DNA of 64,000 bases, taken from contig NZ_JACTAH010000001.1 in NCBI RefSeq assembly GCF_014489115.1, positions 248,001 to 312,000 of the forward strand, in the 5' to 3' direction. Below are positions 42,501 to 51,500 of the stretch, in pieces. Both the position numbers and the translations under genes were made by a program. The stretch's first letter is position 1; each line of letters starts with the position of its first letter. The notes beneath the pieces were generated by a model. The model was not told where the DNA came from. It worked only from the letters and a program-made list of their open reading frames with translations, and searched no databases. Source of the DNA: Thauera sedimentorum. GTDB lineage: Bacteria; Pseudomonadota; Gammaproteobacteria; Burkholderiales; Rhodocyclaceae.

Positions 42501-44878
42501 TGGAGCGCGAGGCCCGCTTCCGCTTCACCCAGAAAGACCGCGACGATTGGCAGGCCGCGAATAACAAGCCGCTGGAATGGCTGCCGGTGCTGTTCTGCTC
42601 GCCGACCATGGAACTAGGCGTCGATATCTCCTCGCTCAATACCGTTTACATGCGCAATGTCCCGCCCACGCCGGCCAATTACGCGCAACGCAGCGGCCGG
42701 GCAGGGCGTGCGGGCCAGCCTGCGCTGGTCATCACCTATTGCGCCGCCCAGTCACCGCACGACCAGTATTTCTTCCGCGATCCGGTGCGCATGGTCCATG
42801 GCCAGGTCAATCCGCCCACGCTCGACCTCGCCAACCGCGAACTCATCCAGAGCCACCTGCACGCCATCTGGCTGGCAGAAACCGGCAAGAAGCTCGACAA
42901 CAGCGTGCGCGGTCTGCTCGATATGAACGACCCCGCCGCACCGCTGACCGACGACTACCGGCAGCAGATGGATGCGGATGCGCCGCAGAAGCGGGCGCAT
43001 GAGCGCGGCCTGCGTGTGCTGGCCATGCTCAAGGACGAACTCACCGAAGAGAAGGCCCCCTGGCATACGCCGACCTTTGCCGATGAGGTGTTCCGTCGCG
43101 CCTTCCAGTCCTTTGACCGGGCGCTCGACCGCTGGCGCGACCTCTTCGCCGCCACCAAGCGGCAGATGGAAATCAACCAGAAGGTGATGAACAACCCGGC
43201 CGCGAGCGAACGTGACCGGCGCGATGCCAAGCAACGCCACGACGAAGCCTTCCGCCAGCAGACCCTGCTGCTGCAGGAATCGGGCTCAGCCAACTCCGAC
43301 TTCTACACCTACCGCTATCTGGCGAGTCAGGGTTTCCTGCCCGGCTACAACTTCCCCCGCTTGCCGTTGATGGCCTACATCCCGGCGCGCAAAGGCAAGA
43401 TTGGCCGCGAGAACTTCCTTTCCCGCCCGCGCTTCCTGGCCCTGTCCGAGTTCGGTCCCTACAGCCTCATCTACCACGAGGGCAGCCAGTACCGCGTCGT
43501 GCGAGCCATGCTTTCGGTCGGCGCGGAAGACCAGGTCTCGGTCGGCGCCAAGCTCAGCACCGAAGTGGCGCGCATCTGCCCCGCCTGCGGTTACGGCCAC
43601 TTCCGCAACCAGCGGGATGCCGACCGCTGCGTGTCCTGCAACGCCCCGCTGGCCGACTCCGTCGCCGTGCAGAACCTCTACCGCATCGAAAACGTCTCGA
43701 CCAAACGTGCCGAGCGCATTACCGCCAACGAGGAAGAGCGCACCCGACAGGGCTACGAGATGCAGACCACCATCCAGTTCGGCGAGCAGGATGGACGCCT
43801 GCAGGTCATGCACGCAGTCATGAAGGAAGGTGACACGCCGGTGCTGGAGCTCCAGTACGGCCCCGCTGCGACCGTGTGGCGCATGAATCTGGGCTGGCGG
43901 CGCCGCAAGGAGAAAAGCCTCCTCGGTTTCATGATTAACCCGGTAACCGGCCACTGGGTCGGCGGCGCGGAAGAGGCTGGCGAGCCCGACCCGGACACCC
44001 CACCGGACAAGACCCCGCCGCAGCGCATCGTTCCCTACGTGGAAGACCGGCGCAACGTGCTCATCGTGCGTCCGCTCGAAGAACTTGACATCAAGACCAT
44101 GGCGACGCTGCAGTACGCCTTGAAGCGCGGCATCGAGGCGGTCTATCAGCTCGAAGAGAGCGAGCTGATGGCCGAACCGCTGCCCAAGGCCGACCTGCGC
44201 CGTTCAATCCTGTTCTACGAATCGGCCGAAGGCGGGGCCGGTGTGCTGACCCGCCTCGCGACCGAGCCCGATGCGCTGGCCAGGGTCGCTGGCGAAGCGC
44301 TCGCCATCATGCACTTCCGCCGCCCCGAGTCGGGAGCCTGGAACAGAGAGCAGTTGGATGAAGAGTTCGACGCCGATGGCAAGCCCATCTGCGAGGCTGG
44401 TTGCTACCGCTGCTTGCTCTCCTACTACAACCAACCCGATCACGTGAACATCGACCGGCAGGACGCCGACAACGACGGCAAGGTGCTCGACATCCTCTGC
44501 CAGCTTTCGAAGGCCCGGGGCGAAGCAGGCAGCTTCGGGCGTACGGCAGAGGCGCAGCTTGGTGAGCTGGAACGCGTTTCCGGAAGTTCTCTGGAGCAGA
44601 CGTGGCTGAGCTATGTCCGTGAGCACGGCTATCGCCTGCCCGACCAGGGGCAGCACACCATCGAGCGTTGCCAGGCTTCGGCGGACTTCTTCTACGAGGA
44701 CTGGAAGGCCGCGGTCTTCATCGATGGACCGCATCATGAGACGGCCTCTCAGGCCGAGGGTGATGCCGCCATCAACGCATGCCTGGAAGCCGCCGGTTAT
44801 TACGTTGTTCGCTTCCCCAAGGATACCCACCACTGGCCTGAGGTCTTCAAGGCTCATGCTGGCCTTTTTGGAGCTTAG
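39584..44878 (+). CDS. DEAD-box/DUF1998 helicase with probable C-terminal nuclease domain (DISARM/Druantia-like)
   Basis: A 1,764-aa protein. N-terminal superfamily 2 helicase: LTTGTGSGKSLAYF (Walker A Lys about 119), VLDELHTYRGRQGADVALLV (DELH 234-237) and GTSATMATEGTEQ. Helicase C-terminal half: TMELGVDISSLNTVYMRNVP and YAQRSGRAGRAGQPALV. A four-cysteine cluster (ICPACGYGHF and CVSCNAPLADS) and the DUF1998 region (FYESAEGGAGVLTRL, CEAGCYRCLLSYYNQPDH) follow. The last 90 residues (ADFFYEDWKAAVFIDGPHHE, YYVVRFPKD) look like a Vsr/DUF559-type PD-(D/E)xK nuclease. The start is TTG at 39584, with AGGGAGG five bases upstream. Helicase plus DUF1998 occurs in DruE of Druantia and, split in two, as DrmA/DrmB of DISARM. 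Likely anti-phage DNA translocation or degradation with the SNF2 and methyltransferase downstream. Confidence 0.85.
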   Translation: MDVFEFRGKLVADYAAFTRSFTRIHAEDIKRFVDDAYNSGRYWPAPLVQVNPNFKAGGTVEALVTAGALHPECGRIFRAGKSASSLGVSLTLFKHQEEAIGFAQSGESYVLTTGTGSGKSLAYFIPVVDAILKAKVADPTPRTRAIVIYPMNALANSQLEELGKFLGDYGDHPPVTYGRYTGQESDEERQRLAANPPDILLTNFMMLELLMTRQDDKDKAVIRNAKGLRFLVLDELHTYRGRQGADVALLVRRVREALSDNLQCIGTSATMATEGTEQAKNEKVAEVASRLFGTRITAASVITETLQRVTPEQLLVEHVRPQLAEAVRAGVPESASYGVLAQHPLAVWVELTLGLTRDEGKWRRARPITLDVAADLLAADAGVDIGQARTVLADFLLLAYRTTDKPPSEGGRSLFAFKLHQFISGGSKVYGTLEPAGRRYLTLEGSQFVPGDRARRLYALHFCRECGQEYIPVWDENSSNGRVFNPRNIEERSHDDEDVKNGYFMPDTTGVWNDTLDRYPETWLEPKKDGDLKLRSNYKKRQPHHVRVDAEGRHTGDGMTGWFIPGNFGFCLRCGVVHPTAGKESLRLTGLSGEGRSSATTMLTLSALRYLYEEDEQLKEEAKKVLGFTDNRQDAALQVGHFNDFLQVLLQRAALFAAVQKAGGSLNEGEVAEAVFKSLGFDRDDPGVRAEYMQEPDIKGNARRQVQDIMRAILGYRVYFDLRRGWRFNNPNLEQLGLVHIEYQDLDELAADAGEWSEAPIALQAASPDVRKRLLVMLFDAMRQGLCLASRYLDRSELDRLKTSSYANLREPWGFSEDENPISSNWFIVGAKPRDEDRRNVEYLVSGSARSKLGRELKRPSNWREADESDNPHAAKLKDEQCEEVIKALLKAAKSYGLVVSEETEFGITGYQLNGTGLLWTLGEGKSKKGADDNAFFRSLYGNIAGMLADPVHRLFDFEAREHTAQVEQDERLEREARFRFTQKDRDDWQAANNKPLEWLPVLFCSPTMELGVDISSLNTVYMRNVPPTPANYAQRSGRAGRAGQPALVITYCAAQSPHDQYFFRDPVRMVHGQVNPPTLDLANRELIQSHLHAIWLAETGKKLDNSVRGLLDMNDPAAPLTDDYRQQMDADAPQKRAHERGLRVLAMLKDELTEEKAPWHTPTFADEVFRRAFQSFDRALDRWRDLFAATKRQMEINQKVMNNPAASERDRRDAKQRHDEAFRQQTLLLQESGSANSDFYTYRYLASQGFLPGYNFPRLPLMAYIPARKGKIGRENFLSRPRFLALSEFGPYSLIYHEGSQYRVVRAMLSVGAEDQVSVGAKLSTEVARICPACGYGHFRNQRDADRCVSCNAPLADSVAVQNLYRIENVSTKRAERITANEEERTRQGYEMQTTIQFGEQDGRLQVMHAVMKEGDTPVLELQYGPAATVWRMNLGWRRRKEKSLLGFMINPVTGHWVGGAEEAGEPDPDTPPDKTPPQRIVPYVEDRRNVLIVRPLEELDIKTMATLQYALKRGIEAVYQLEESELMAEPLPKADLRRSILFYESAEGGAGVLTRLATEPDALARVAGEALAIMHFRRPESGAWNREQLDEEFDADGKPICEAGCYRCLLSYYNQPDHVNIDRQDADNDGKVLDILCQLSKARGEAGSFGRTAEAQLGELERVSGSSLEQTWLSYVREHGYRLPDQGQHTIERCQASADFFYEDWKAAVFIDGPHHETASQAEGDAAINACLEAAGYYVVRFPKDTHHWPEVFKAHAGLFGA

Positions 44879-44928
44879 CTCTTCGGGGATGCGTGTTGGT
44901 GTCGGTCCAATTGGGATTGGAGGGGCGT

Positions 44929-45642
44929 GTGACTACCTCTATTGAGAATTGTCAGCGAGTCCTGTCTGCTGTCGGCACGTTGCACCGTCATGGTTATGAG
45001 GGGCTTCGTGTTATGCCTGTTCTGGATGAAGAGCGGTGGATTGCCTTTATTGGGCCAAGACTGGCGTTTTCCTCGCTCGATGGCGCTTACGCGGCTCCAG
45101 ACCTACGCGGACGTTGTGTGCGGTTCTCAATGGGGTATAGCCTTCCCGAAACGAATGATTGCTTCGAGCTCTTGAGGGCGCTTTATGCCGGGGTATGCGT
45201 TCAGGCAGATGTTGGGAGTGCCATGCAGCTTTCCCCCGAAGCTGACAAGAGATTCAGGGAGTGGTTGGAGCACTCTAGGCTACGTGACCCAGAGTACAGC
45301 GCATGGTACTTCTCACTGGGAGGAAGGCTATTTTTCGCCAGAGATGCCCTGCCATACCGAGAAGACGTTGAAGTTCCCGCATCACGGCGTGGCCCCGTGT
45401 TCTTTGCAGAGTTTCGCCCATCTGAGAACGGAATTGAGCGATACCGTCGTGATGAGTCTCTATCTCGGCCGCCTGGTGGGAAGGCGTTTTCTGACGGAGG
45501 AAGGAGGATTGCCAATCCGGAACTAAGACTTGCGGAAGCGCGCCCGACAGACGCGCCAAGCCTGCGGTGGAGTTCCTCTGGAAGCTCGGGAAATGAGAGG
45601 GCTCTCGATGAGTGGTATGAAGATTATGTGCATCGAGATTGA
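44929..45642 (+). CDS. Unknown 237-aa protein within the defence operon
   Basis: Not recognised. The GTG at 44929 is preferred (GGAGGGG just upstream; the frame extends to a GTG at 44893). The protein is soluble-looking with ALDEWYEDYVHRD at the C-terminus; no HKD, Walker or helix-turn-helix motif is seen. It lies between the helicase and SNF2 genes, 50 bases after the first and 42 before the second. Its GC is lower (31 of 60 bases at 45001-45060 against 37 of 60 at 46021-46080 in SNF2), suggesting separate acquisition. Specificity or anti-toxicity partner roles are guesses. Confidence 0.7.
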   Translation: MTTSIENCQRVLSAVGTLHRHGYEGLRVMPVLDEERWIAFIGPRLAFSSLDGAYAAPDLRGRCVRFSMGYSLPETNDCFELLRALYAGVCVQADVGSAMQLSPEADKRFREWLEHSRLRDPEYSAWYFSLGGRLFFARDALPYREDVEVPASRRGPVFFAEFRPSENGIERYRRDESLSRPPGGKAFSDGGRRIANPELRLAEARPTDAPSLRWSSSGSSGNERALDEWYEDYVHRD

Positions 45643-45684
45643 GTATCGAGTTCTCGGGCACGATTTGCATGATTTTGGGTTTTG

Positions 45685-48534
45685 ATGATGACCTTTCAGT
45701 ACCAACCCGGCTCCCTCGTCTCGGCCCGTGGCCGCGAGTGGATAGTCCTTCCACAGTCCTCCGACGACACCCTGCATCTTCGCCCGCTCGGCGCTACCGA
45801 CGACGACGCCACGCTCATCTACCTGCCCATCGAACCTGGGCCGGTAGGGCCGGCGACCTTCCCCTGGCCCACGGCTGAGCAGGCATCGAATTTCGCCGCA
45901 GGCCAACTTCTCCGTGATGCACTGCAACTTAAGCTGCGCACCGGCGCAGGCCCGTTCCGCAGCTTCGGCAACATCGCTGTCGAGCCGCGCGCCTACCAGC
46001 TGGTGCCCTTGCTGATGGCGCTCAAGCACGAGGTGGTGCGCCTGCTGATTGCGGACGACGTGGGTATCGGCAAGACCATCGAAGCCGCGCTCATCGTCCG
46101 TGAGTTGCTCGACCGTGGCGAAATCAATCGCATGGCCGTGCTGTGCCCACCGCACCTGTGCGAGCAATGGCAGCGCGAGCTGAAGGAGCGCTTCCACATC
46201 AATGCGGTTGTGGTGCGCAACACCACCGCCAACCGCCTGGAGCGCGGCTTGCCAGCGAACCAGTCGGTGTTCGAAGCCTATCCCTTCACCGTGGTCAGCC
46301 TGGACTACATCAAGTCCGACCGCCGTCGGGACGAGTTTCAGCGCGCCTGCCCGGAGTGCGTGATTGTTGATGAAGCGCACACCTGCACCTTCAGCGGCCA
46401 GGGCAAGCAGAAGCGCTACACCCTGCTGAAGGGGCTGGCAGAAGACAGGTCGCGCCACATGGTGCTGCTTACCGCCACGCCACACTCGGGCGACGAGGAA
46501 GCCTTCTACAACCTGCTCGGGCTGCTTCACCCGGAGTTCCGTGAACTCAAGGACATCCCCCCGGACGCCCGCCGTCCGCTGCGCGAGCAGCTCGCCAACC
46601 ACTTCGTACAGCGCCGCCGCCCGGACATCGAAGAGTGGAATGACCGCAATGTCTTTCCCGAGCGCTTTTCGGCTGAAATCACCTACAAGCTCACCGGTGA
46701 GTGGGGGCGGTTGTTCGATGAGGTGCTCGACTACGCCCGCGACCTGGTCGAGCGAGCCGAGGGCAAGGGACTCCTGCAGCAACGCATGAGCTGGTGGGCT
46801 GCGCTTGCCCTGCTGCGCTGCATCTCCTCTTCGCCAGCCGCGGCCGTCAATGCCCTGCGCACACGCTTGCAGGGCACTGCCCCGAGTGAGGACACTGACG
46901 CTGCGGAGATCGAACTCACGCAGGAAGAGGCAGAGGAGCAGGGCCGCGAGCGGGTGCTCGACGGTGTCGAGGACGACCTCTCCACCCAGGACATCGAACC
47001 GGGAGCCCGCACCGAAGACGGCGCCCGTCTTGCCGAATTGATTGAGCGTGCCGCGGGCTTGGCCGGCCCATCCAAGGACCCCAAGCTCAAGAACCTCATC
47101 GAACACCTCAAGGAGCTCACCGAAGCCGGGTTTCAACCGGTGGTGTTCTGCCGTTACATCGCTACCGCGCACTACGTGGCCGAGCATCTGCGCACTGTCT
47201 TCCGCAACCATCAGGTCACGCCGGTAACTGGGCAGTTTGCCCCTGCCGAGCGCGAAGCCGCCGTCGAAGCCATGGGTGAAGCCGAGCAGCGCATTCTGGT
47301 GGCAACGGATTGCCTGTCCGAAGGCATCAACCTGCAGAACCTCTTCACCGCCGTGGTGCACTACGACCTGTCGTGGAACCCCACCCGCCACGAGCAGCGA
47401 GAAGGCCGTGTGGACCGCTTCGGCCAGAAGGCGCGCGAAGTGCGCACCACCATGCTCTACGGCCAGGACAACCCGGTCGATGGTGCGGTGCTGCAGGTCA
47501 TCCTGCGCAAGGCCGAGAGCATCCGCAAGGAGCTCGGCGTGCTGGTGCCCATGCCCGACGACGAAGGCAAACTCACCCAGGCTCTGGTCGGCGCCGTGTT
47601 GTTGCGCAAAGGCACAACGACTAACCGCATGCCGCAATTGGGCCTCGACTTTGGAGACCCCGAGCAGTCCATCGACACCGCGTGGACCTCGGCGCGCGAC
47701 AAGGCTGCCAAGAACCGCACCCTGTTCGCGCAACGCCGCCTCAAGCCCGAGGATGTGCTGCCCGAATGGCAGAAGACGCTGGCCGTGCTCGGTGGCGAGG
47801 CCGATGTGGCGCGCTTCGTCAAACGGGCCGCCCAGCAGCTCGGCGCCCCGCCGGAAGAGACCACCAAGGCCGGCGTGACGCACTGGAAACTCCACGCCTC
47901 CAGCCTGCCCTCGGCAGTGCGTGAGCGCCTGGAGGGCGAGGGGCTCGCGGGTACGCTGCGCATCGACTTCCATCAGCCGCCGGCGCCGGGCACGCAGTTC
48001 ATCCATCGCACCCATCCGCTCGTCTCGGTGCTGGCGGATTTCCTGCTCGAGACTGCGCTGGACGATGCCGCCGTCGAAACCGACAGCGCACTCGACGCAG
48101 TCGCCCGTGCGGGCGCCATCTTCACCGAGGCCGTCGAGACACGCACCACCGTCCTGCTGGTCCGCCTGCGCCACCAGCTCACCGTCAGCCACCGGGGTCA
48201 GTCCCGCCTGCTGCTGTGTGAGGAAACCCTCACGGTCGGTCTGGAGGCCGGTAGCGAAGCGACTCCGCTGGCGGAGGCTACCGCCCGCGCCCTGATGGCC
48301 GCCGAGCCTGCCCGCAACATGCCGCCGCCGCTGCGCGACCAGCACATCCAGCGCGCGCTGGCGCAGTTGCCGGAGCTTCAGCCCACGCTGGAAACACTCG
48401 CCCGTGCCCGCGCCCAGCAGCTGCTCGACGACCATCGTCGTGTGCGGGTGGCGTCCGATGCGCGCGGTGAATACCGGGTCACGCCCAGCCTGCCGGTGGA
48501 CGTCATGGGTGTCTTCGTTCTCATCCCGGCCTGA
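45685..48534 (+). CDS. SNF2-family helicase/translocase (DrmD-like)
   Basis: A 949-aa SNF2 ATPase. ADDVGIGKTIEAALIVREL (Walker A Lys about 130), IVDEAHTCTFSGQGKQ (DEAH 229-232) and LTATPHSGDEEAFYNLLGLL (motif III), then helicase C with VATDCLSEGINLQNLF and NPTRHEQREGRVDRFGQ (motif VI). A C-terminal ~300 residues lack recognised motifs. A SNF2 enzyme of this size directly before an Eco57I-class methyltransferase is the arrangement of drmD-drmMI in class 1 DISARM. Three start codons occur in a row (TTG-ATG-ATG at 45682, 45685 and 45688); the ribosome site is weak. Likely a DNA translocase acting on unmodified DNA. Confidence 0.88.
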   Translation: MMTFQYQPGSLVSARGREWIVLPQSSDDTLHLRPLGATDDDATLIYLPIEPGPVGPATFPWPTAEQASNFAAGQLLRDALQLKLRTGAGPFRSFGNIAVEPRAYQLVPLLMALKHEVVRLLIADDVGIGKTIEAALIVRELLDRGEINRMAVLCPPHLCEQWQRELKERFHINAVVVRNTTANRLERGLPANQSVFEAYPFTVVSLDYIKSDRRRDEFQRACPECVIVDEAHTCTFSGQGKQKRYTLLKGLAEDRSRHMVLLTATPHSGDEEAFYNLLGLLHPEFRELKDIPPDARRPLREQLANHFVQRRRPDIEEWNDRNVFPERFSAEITYKLTGEWGRLFDEVLDYARDLVERAEGKGLLQQRMSWWAALALLRCISSSPAAAVNALRTRLQGTAPSEDTDAAEIELTQEEAEEQGRERVLDGVEDDLSTQDIEPGARTEDGARLAELIERAAGLAGPSKDPKLKNLIEHLKELTEAGFQPVVFCRYIATAHYVAEHLRTVFRNHQVTPVTGQFAPAEREAAVEAMGEAEQRILVATDCLSEGINLQNLFTAVVHYDLSWNPTRHEQREGRVDRFGQKAREVRTTMLYGQDNPVDGAVLQVILRKAESIRKELGVLVPMPDDEGKLTQALVGAVLLRKGTTTNRMPQLGLDFGDPEQSIDTAWTSARDKAAKNRTLFAQRRLKPEDVLPEWQKTLAVLGGEADVARFVKRAAQQLGAPPEETTKAGVTHWKLHASSLPSAVRERLEGEGLAGTLRIDFHQPPAPGTQFIHRTHPLVSVLADFLLETALDDAAVETDSALDAVARAGAIFTEAVETRTTVLLVRLRHQLTVSHRGQSRLLLCEETLTVGLEAGSEATPLAEATARALMAAEPARNMPPPLRDQHIQRALAQLPELQPTLETLARARAQQLLDDHRRVRVASDARGEYRVTPSLPVDVMGVFVLIPA

Positions 48535-48561
48535 TGCCAGCAAACAGGAATCGACAAGAAG

Positions 48562-51500
48562 ATGGCTCGCCGTAACAACCACGAACTCGCCTTTGCCGCC
48601 CTGTCCATCGAAGGCGCGCTGCTCGCACCGGACTTCCTCAACAAGGTCGCCCACCTGGACGCGAAGTCCGACCAGAACGAAACCGACTACGACATCCCCC
48701 GCGGTCTCAAGCTGCGCGACGAAGTCGGTCGCTACTGGAAGATTGCCCAGAACCTCTGGCAGGATTTTTCTGTCCGGCGCGAACGGTCGGACGTGGACAG
48801 CCACGCGGTCACGGTGCGCGATTTCCTCGAACCCTTCTGCCGCCAGGTGCTGGGCTTTGCAGACATGCGCCCGGTGGGGCAAGTGACCCTGGATGAGCGC
48901 ATCTTTCCAATTGGCTTTGCAGCCGGCGAGGGCAGGGTACCGCTGGTTTTCGCCGCCCACGACCAGGGGCTGGACAAACCCAGCACCCGCCATGGCGATG
49001 GCGTGCGCCGCCGCTCGCCCTTCCTGCTCGCCCAGGAATATCTAAACGCCAGCAGCGACTGCCTGTGGGCCGTGGTCAGCAACGGCCTCAAGCTGCGCAT
49101 CCTGCGCGACAACCCCAGCCTCACCCGCCCGGCCTACATCGAGGCCGACCTGGAAGCCATCTTAAATGAGGGCCTCTACCCGGATTTCACCGCCCTGTGG
49201 CTGCTCGCCCATGCCTCGCGCTTCGGCAAGGTCGGCGCCGAGCCCGCCGACTGCGCCCTGGAGCGCTGGCGCAACACCGCGCAGGAAGACGGCATCCGCG
49301 CCCGCGACCGCCTGCGGGTAGGCGTTACCGAAGCCCTGCGCGCGCTTGGCACCGGTTTCCTCGCCCACAAGGACAACGCCGAGCTGCGCCGCCGCATCGA
49401 GGCCGGCGAACTCAGCACCCAAGCCTATTTCGAGCAACTGCTGCGCCTCATCTACCGCTTCATCTTCCTCGCCACCATCGAAGACCGCGAACTCGTCTTC
49501 GCCCCGGACGCCACCCCGGAAGCCCGCGAACGCTACTTGTCCGGCTACAGCCTGACCCGCCTGCGTCAGCTCGCCGCCCGCCGTCGCAGTTACGACCGCC
49601 ACGCCGACCTGTGGCAGGTACTCACCATCACCTTCGCTGGCCTGGGCCGCGGTCAGCCGGCGCTGGGCCTGCCCGCCCTCGGCGGGCTTTTCGAAGCCGC
49701 CCAATGCCCGGACCTGGACTGCGCCCGCCTGGAAAACCAGGCCCTGCTGTCTGCCCTCTTCAGCCTGTGCTTCTTCCGCGATGGGGCGGCGCTCTCGCGG
49801 GTGAACTATCGCGACATGGACTCCGAAGAGCTCGGCAGCGTGTATGAGAGCCTGCTGGAGCTCGTACCCCAGGTCACACTCACCGGCGGCGCGCGCCGTT
49901 TCGGCTTCGTCGGCGACGAGGAAGAGGGCAGTACCAAAGGCAACGCCCGCAAGCTCACCGGCTCCTACTACACCCCGGACAGCCTGGTGCAGGAACTCAT
50001 CAAGAGCGCCCTGGAGCCGGTCATCGCCCGCACCTTGGCGGAGAACCCGCAGGAGCCGGTCCAGGCCCTGCTGGCACTCACCGTCTGCGACCCGGCCTGC
50101 GGCTCCGGCCACTTCCTGCTCGCAGCCGCCCGCCGCATCGCCGATGAAGTCGCCCTGCTGCGCGCCCCGGAAGGCAACCCCAGCCAGCAGGACTTCCGCC
50201 ATGCCCTGCGCGACGTGGTGGCCCACTGCATCTACGGCGTGGACAAGAACCCCATGGCGGTGGAACTCGCCCGCACCGCCCTCTGGCTGGAAGCCTACAC
50301 CCCCGACCGGCCGCTCACCTTCCTCGATGCCCACCTGCGCTGCGGCGATGCCCTGCTCGGCGTGCTGGATGAAGCCATCCTGCAAGACGGCATCCCGGAC
50401 AAAGCCTTCAATGCACTTTCCGGCGACGACAAGGAGGTGGTCAAGCGCATCAAGAAGGCCAACCGTGACGCGCTGAAGAGCATCGTCAAGGCGAAGGAGA
50501 GATCCCGCCAGATGCTGAGCCTGGACCTGGACGAAAACGTCGACGCCGCCAGCTTCGAGGCCCTGCCGGACGATACGCTGGAAGCTCTGCAGGCCAAGCG
50601 CGCCGCCCATGCGGCGCTGGAAGCAAGCATTGCTGCCTCCAAAGCCCGGCTGGCGGCGGATATTTTTGTAGCCGCCTTCGTGCTGCCCAAGACCGTGGAG
50701 ACGGAAGCCCGCATGCCGACCAGTCAGGACCTGTGGTTAGTGCTGAACGGCGATGCCCCGCGCCCCGGCATCGCCGAGTCGGCCCATGCGGCCGCCCAGT
50801 CCGCGCAAGCCTTCCACTGGTGGCAGGCGTTTCCTCAGGTCAAGGCCCGGGGTGGCTTCGATGTGCTGCTGGGAAATCCGCCGTGGGAGGTCTCGCAATT
50901 CACTGATGAAGAGTACTTCGGCGCGACTTTGCCCTCCATTTCTGGAATGCGTTCTGACCACAGAAAGCGAGCGATTTCTGAACTGAGGGTGGGGAATCCC
51001 AGGCTTTGGTCGGCATATCAGAAGGCCCGCCGCTTTCAAGAGTCCTTAAATGTCTTCTTCAAGGAGTCAGGTAGATACCCTAAAGCAGGCATCGGTCGGA
51101 GTAATCTTTTCGGCCTCTTTGTGGAGTCTATTGCGCACCTGATGGATGCTAAAGGGCGCTCTGGCTTTATCGTCCCTACCGGATTTGCAACTGACGACAG
51201 TAGCAAATTTCTATTCGAGAGTATTATCGAGCGCAAGCTTCTTGTAAGTTTGTTTGACTTTGAGAATCGGGATGGGATTTTCCAAGAGGTCCATCGGAGC
51301 TATAAGTTTAGTCTCGTGACGCTAGGGAGTTCTGAAGCAACAGAGCTTGCCTGTTTCGCAACGCGTGTTTCCGATTTGGCTGACGGCAGAAGACGTTTTG
51401 TTTTGAGGGCACAGGATTTTTCCCTGATTAATCCTAATACTATGAATTTGCCTGTTTTTAGAACGCAGCGAGATTCAGAGCTGACAATGGCCATCTATCG

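Noticed and set aside
45523-48993. 1,156-codon minus-strand frame opposite the SNF2 gene
   Set aside because: Antisense shadow; the SNF2 motifs on the plus strand are clear.
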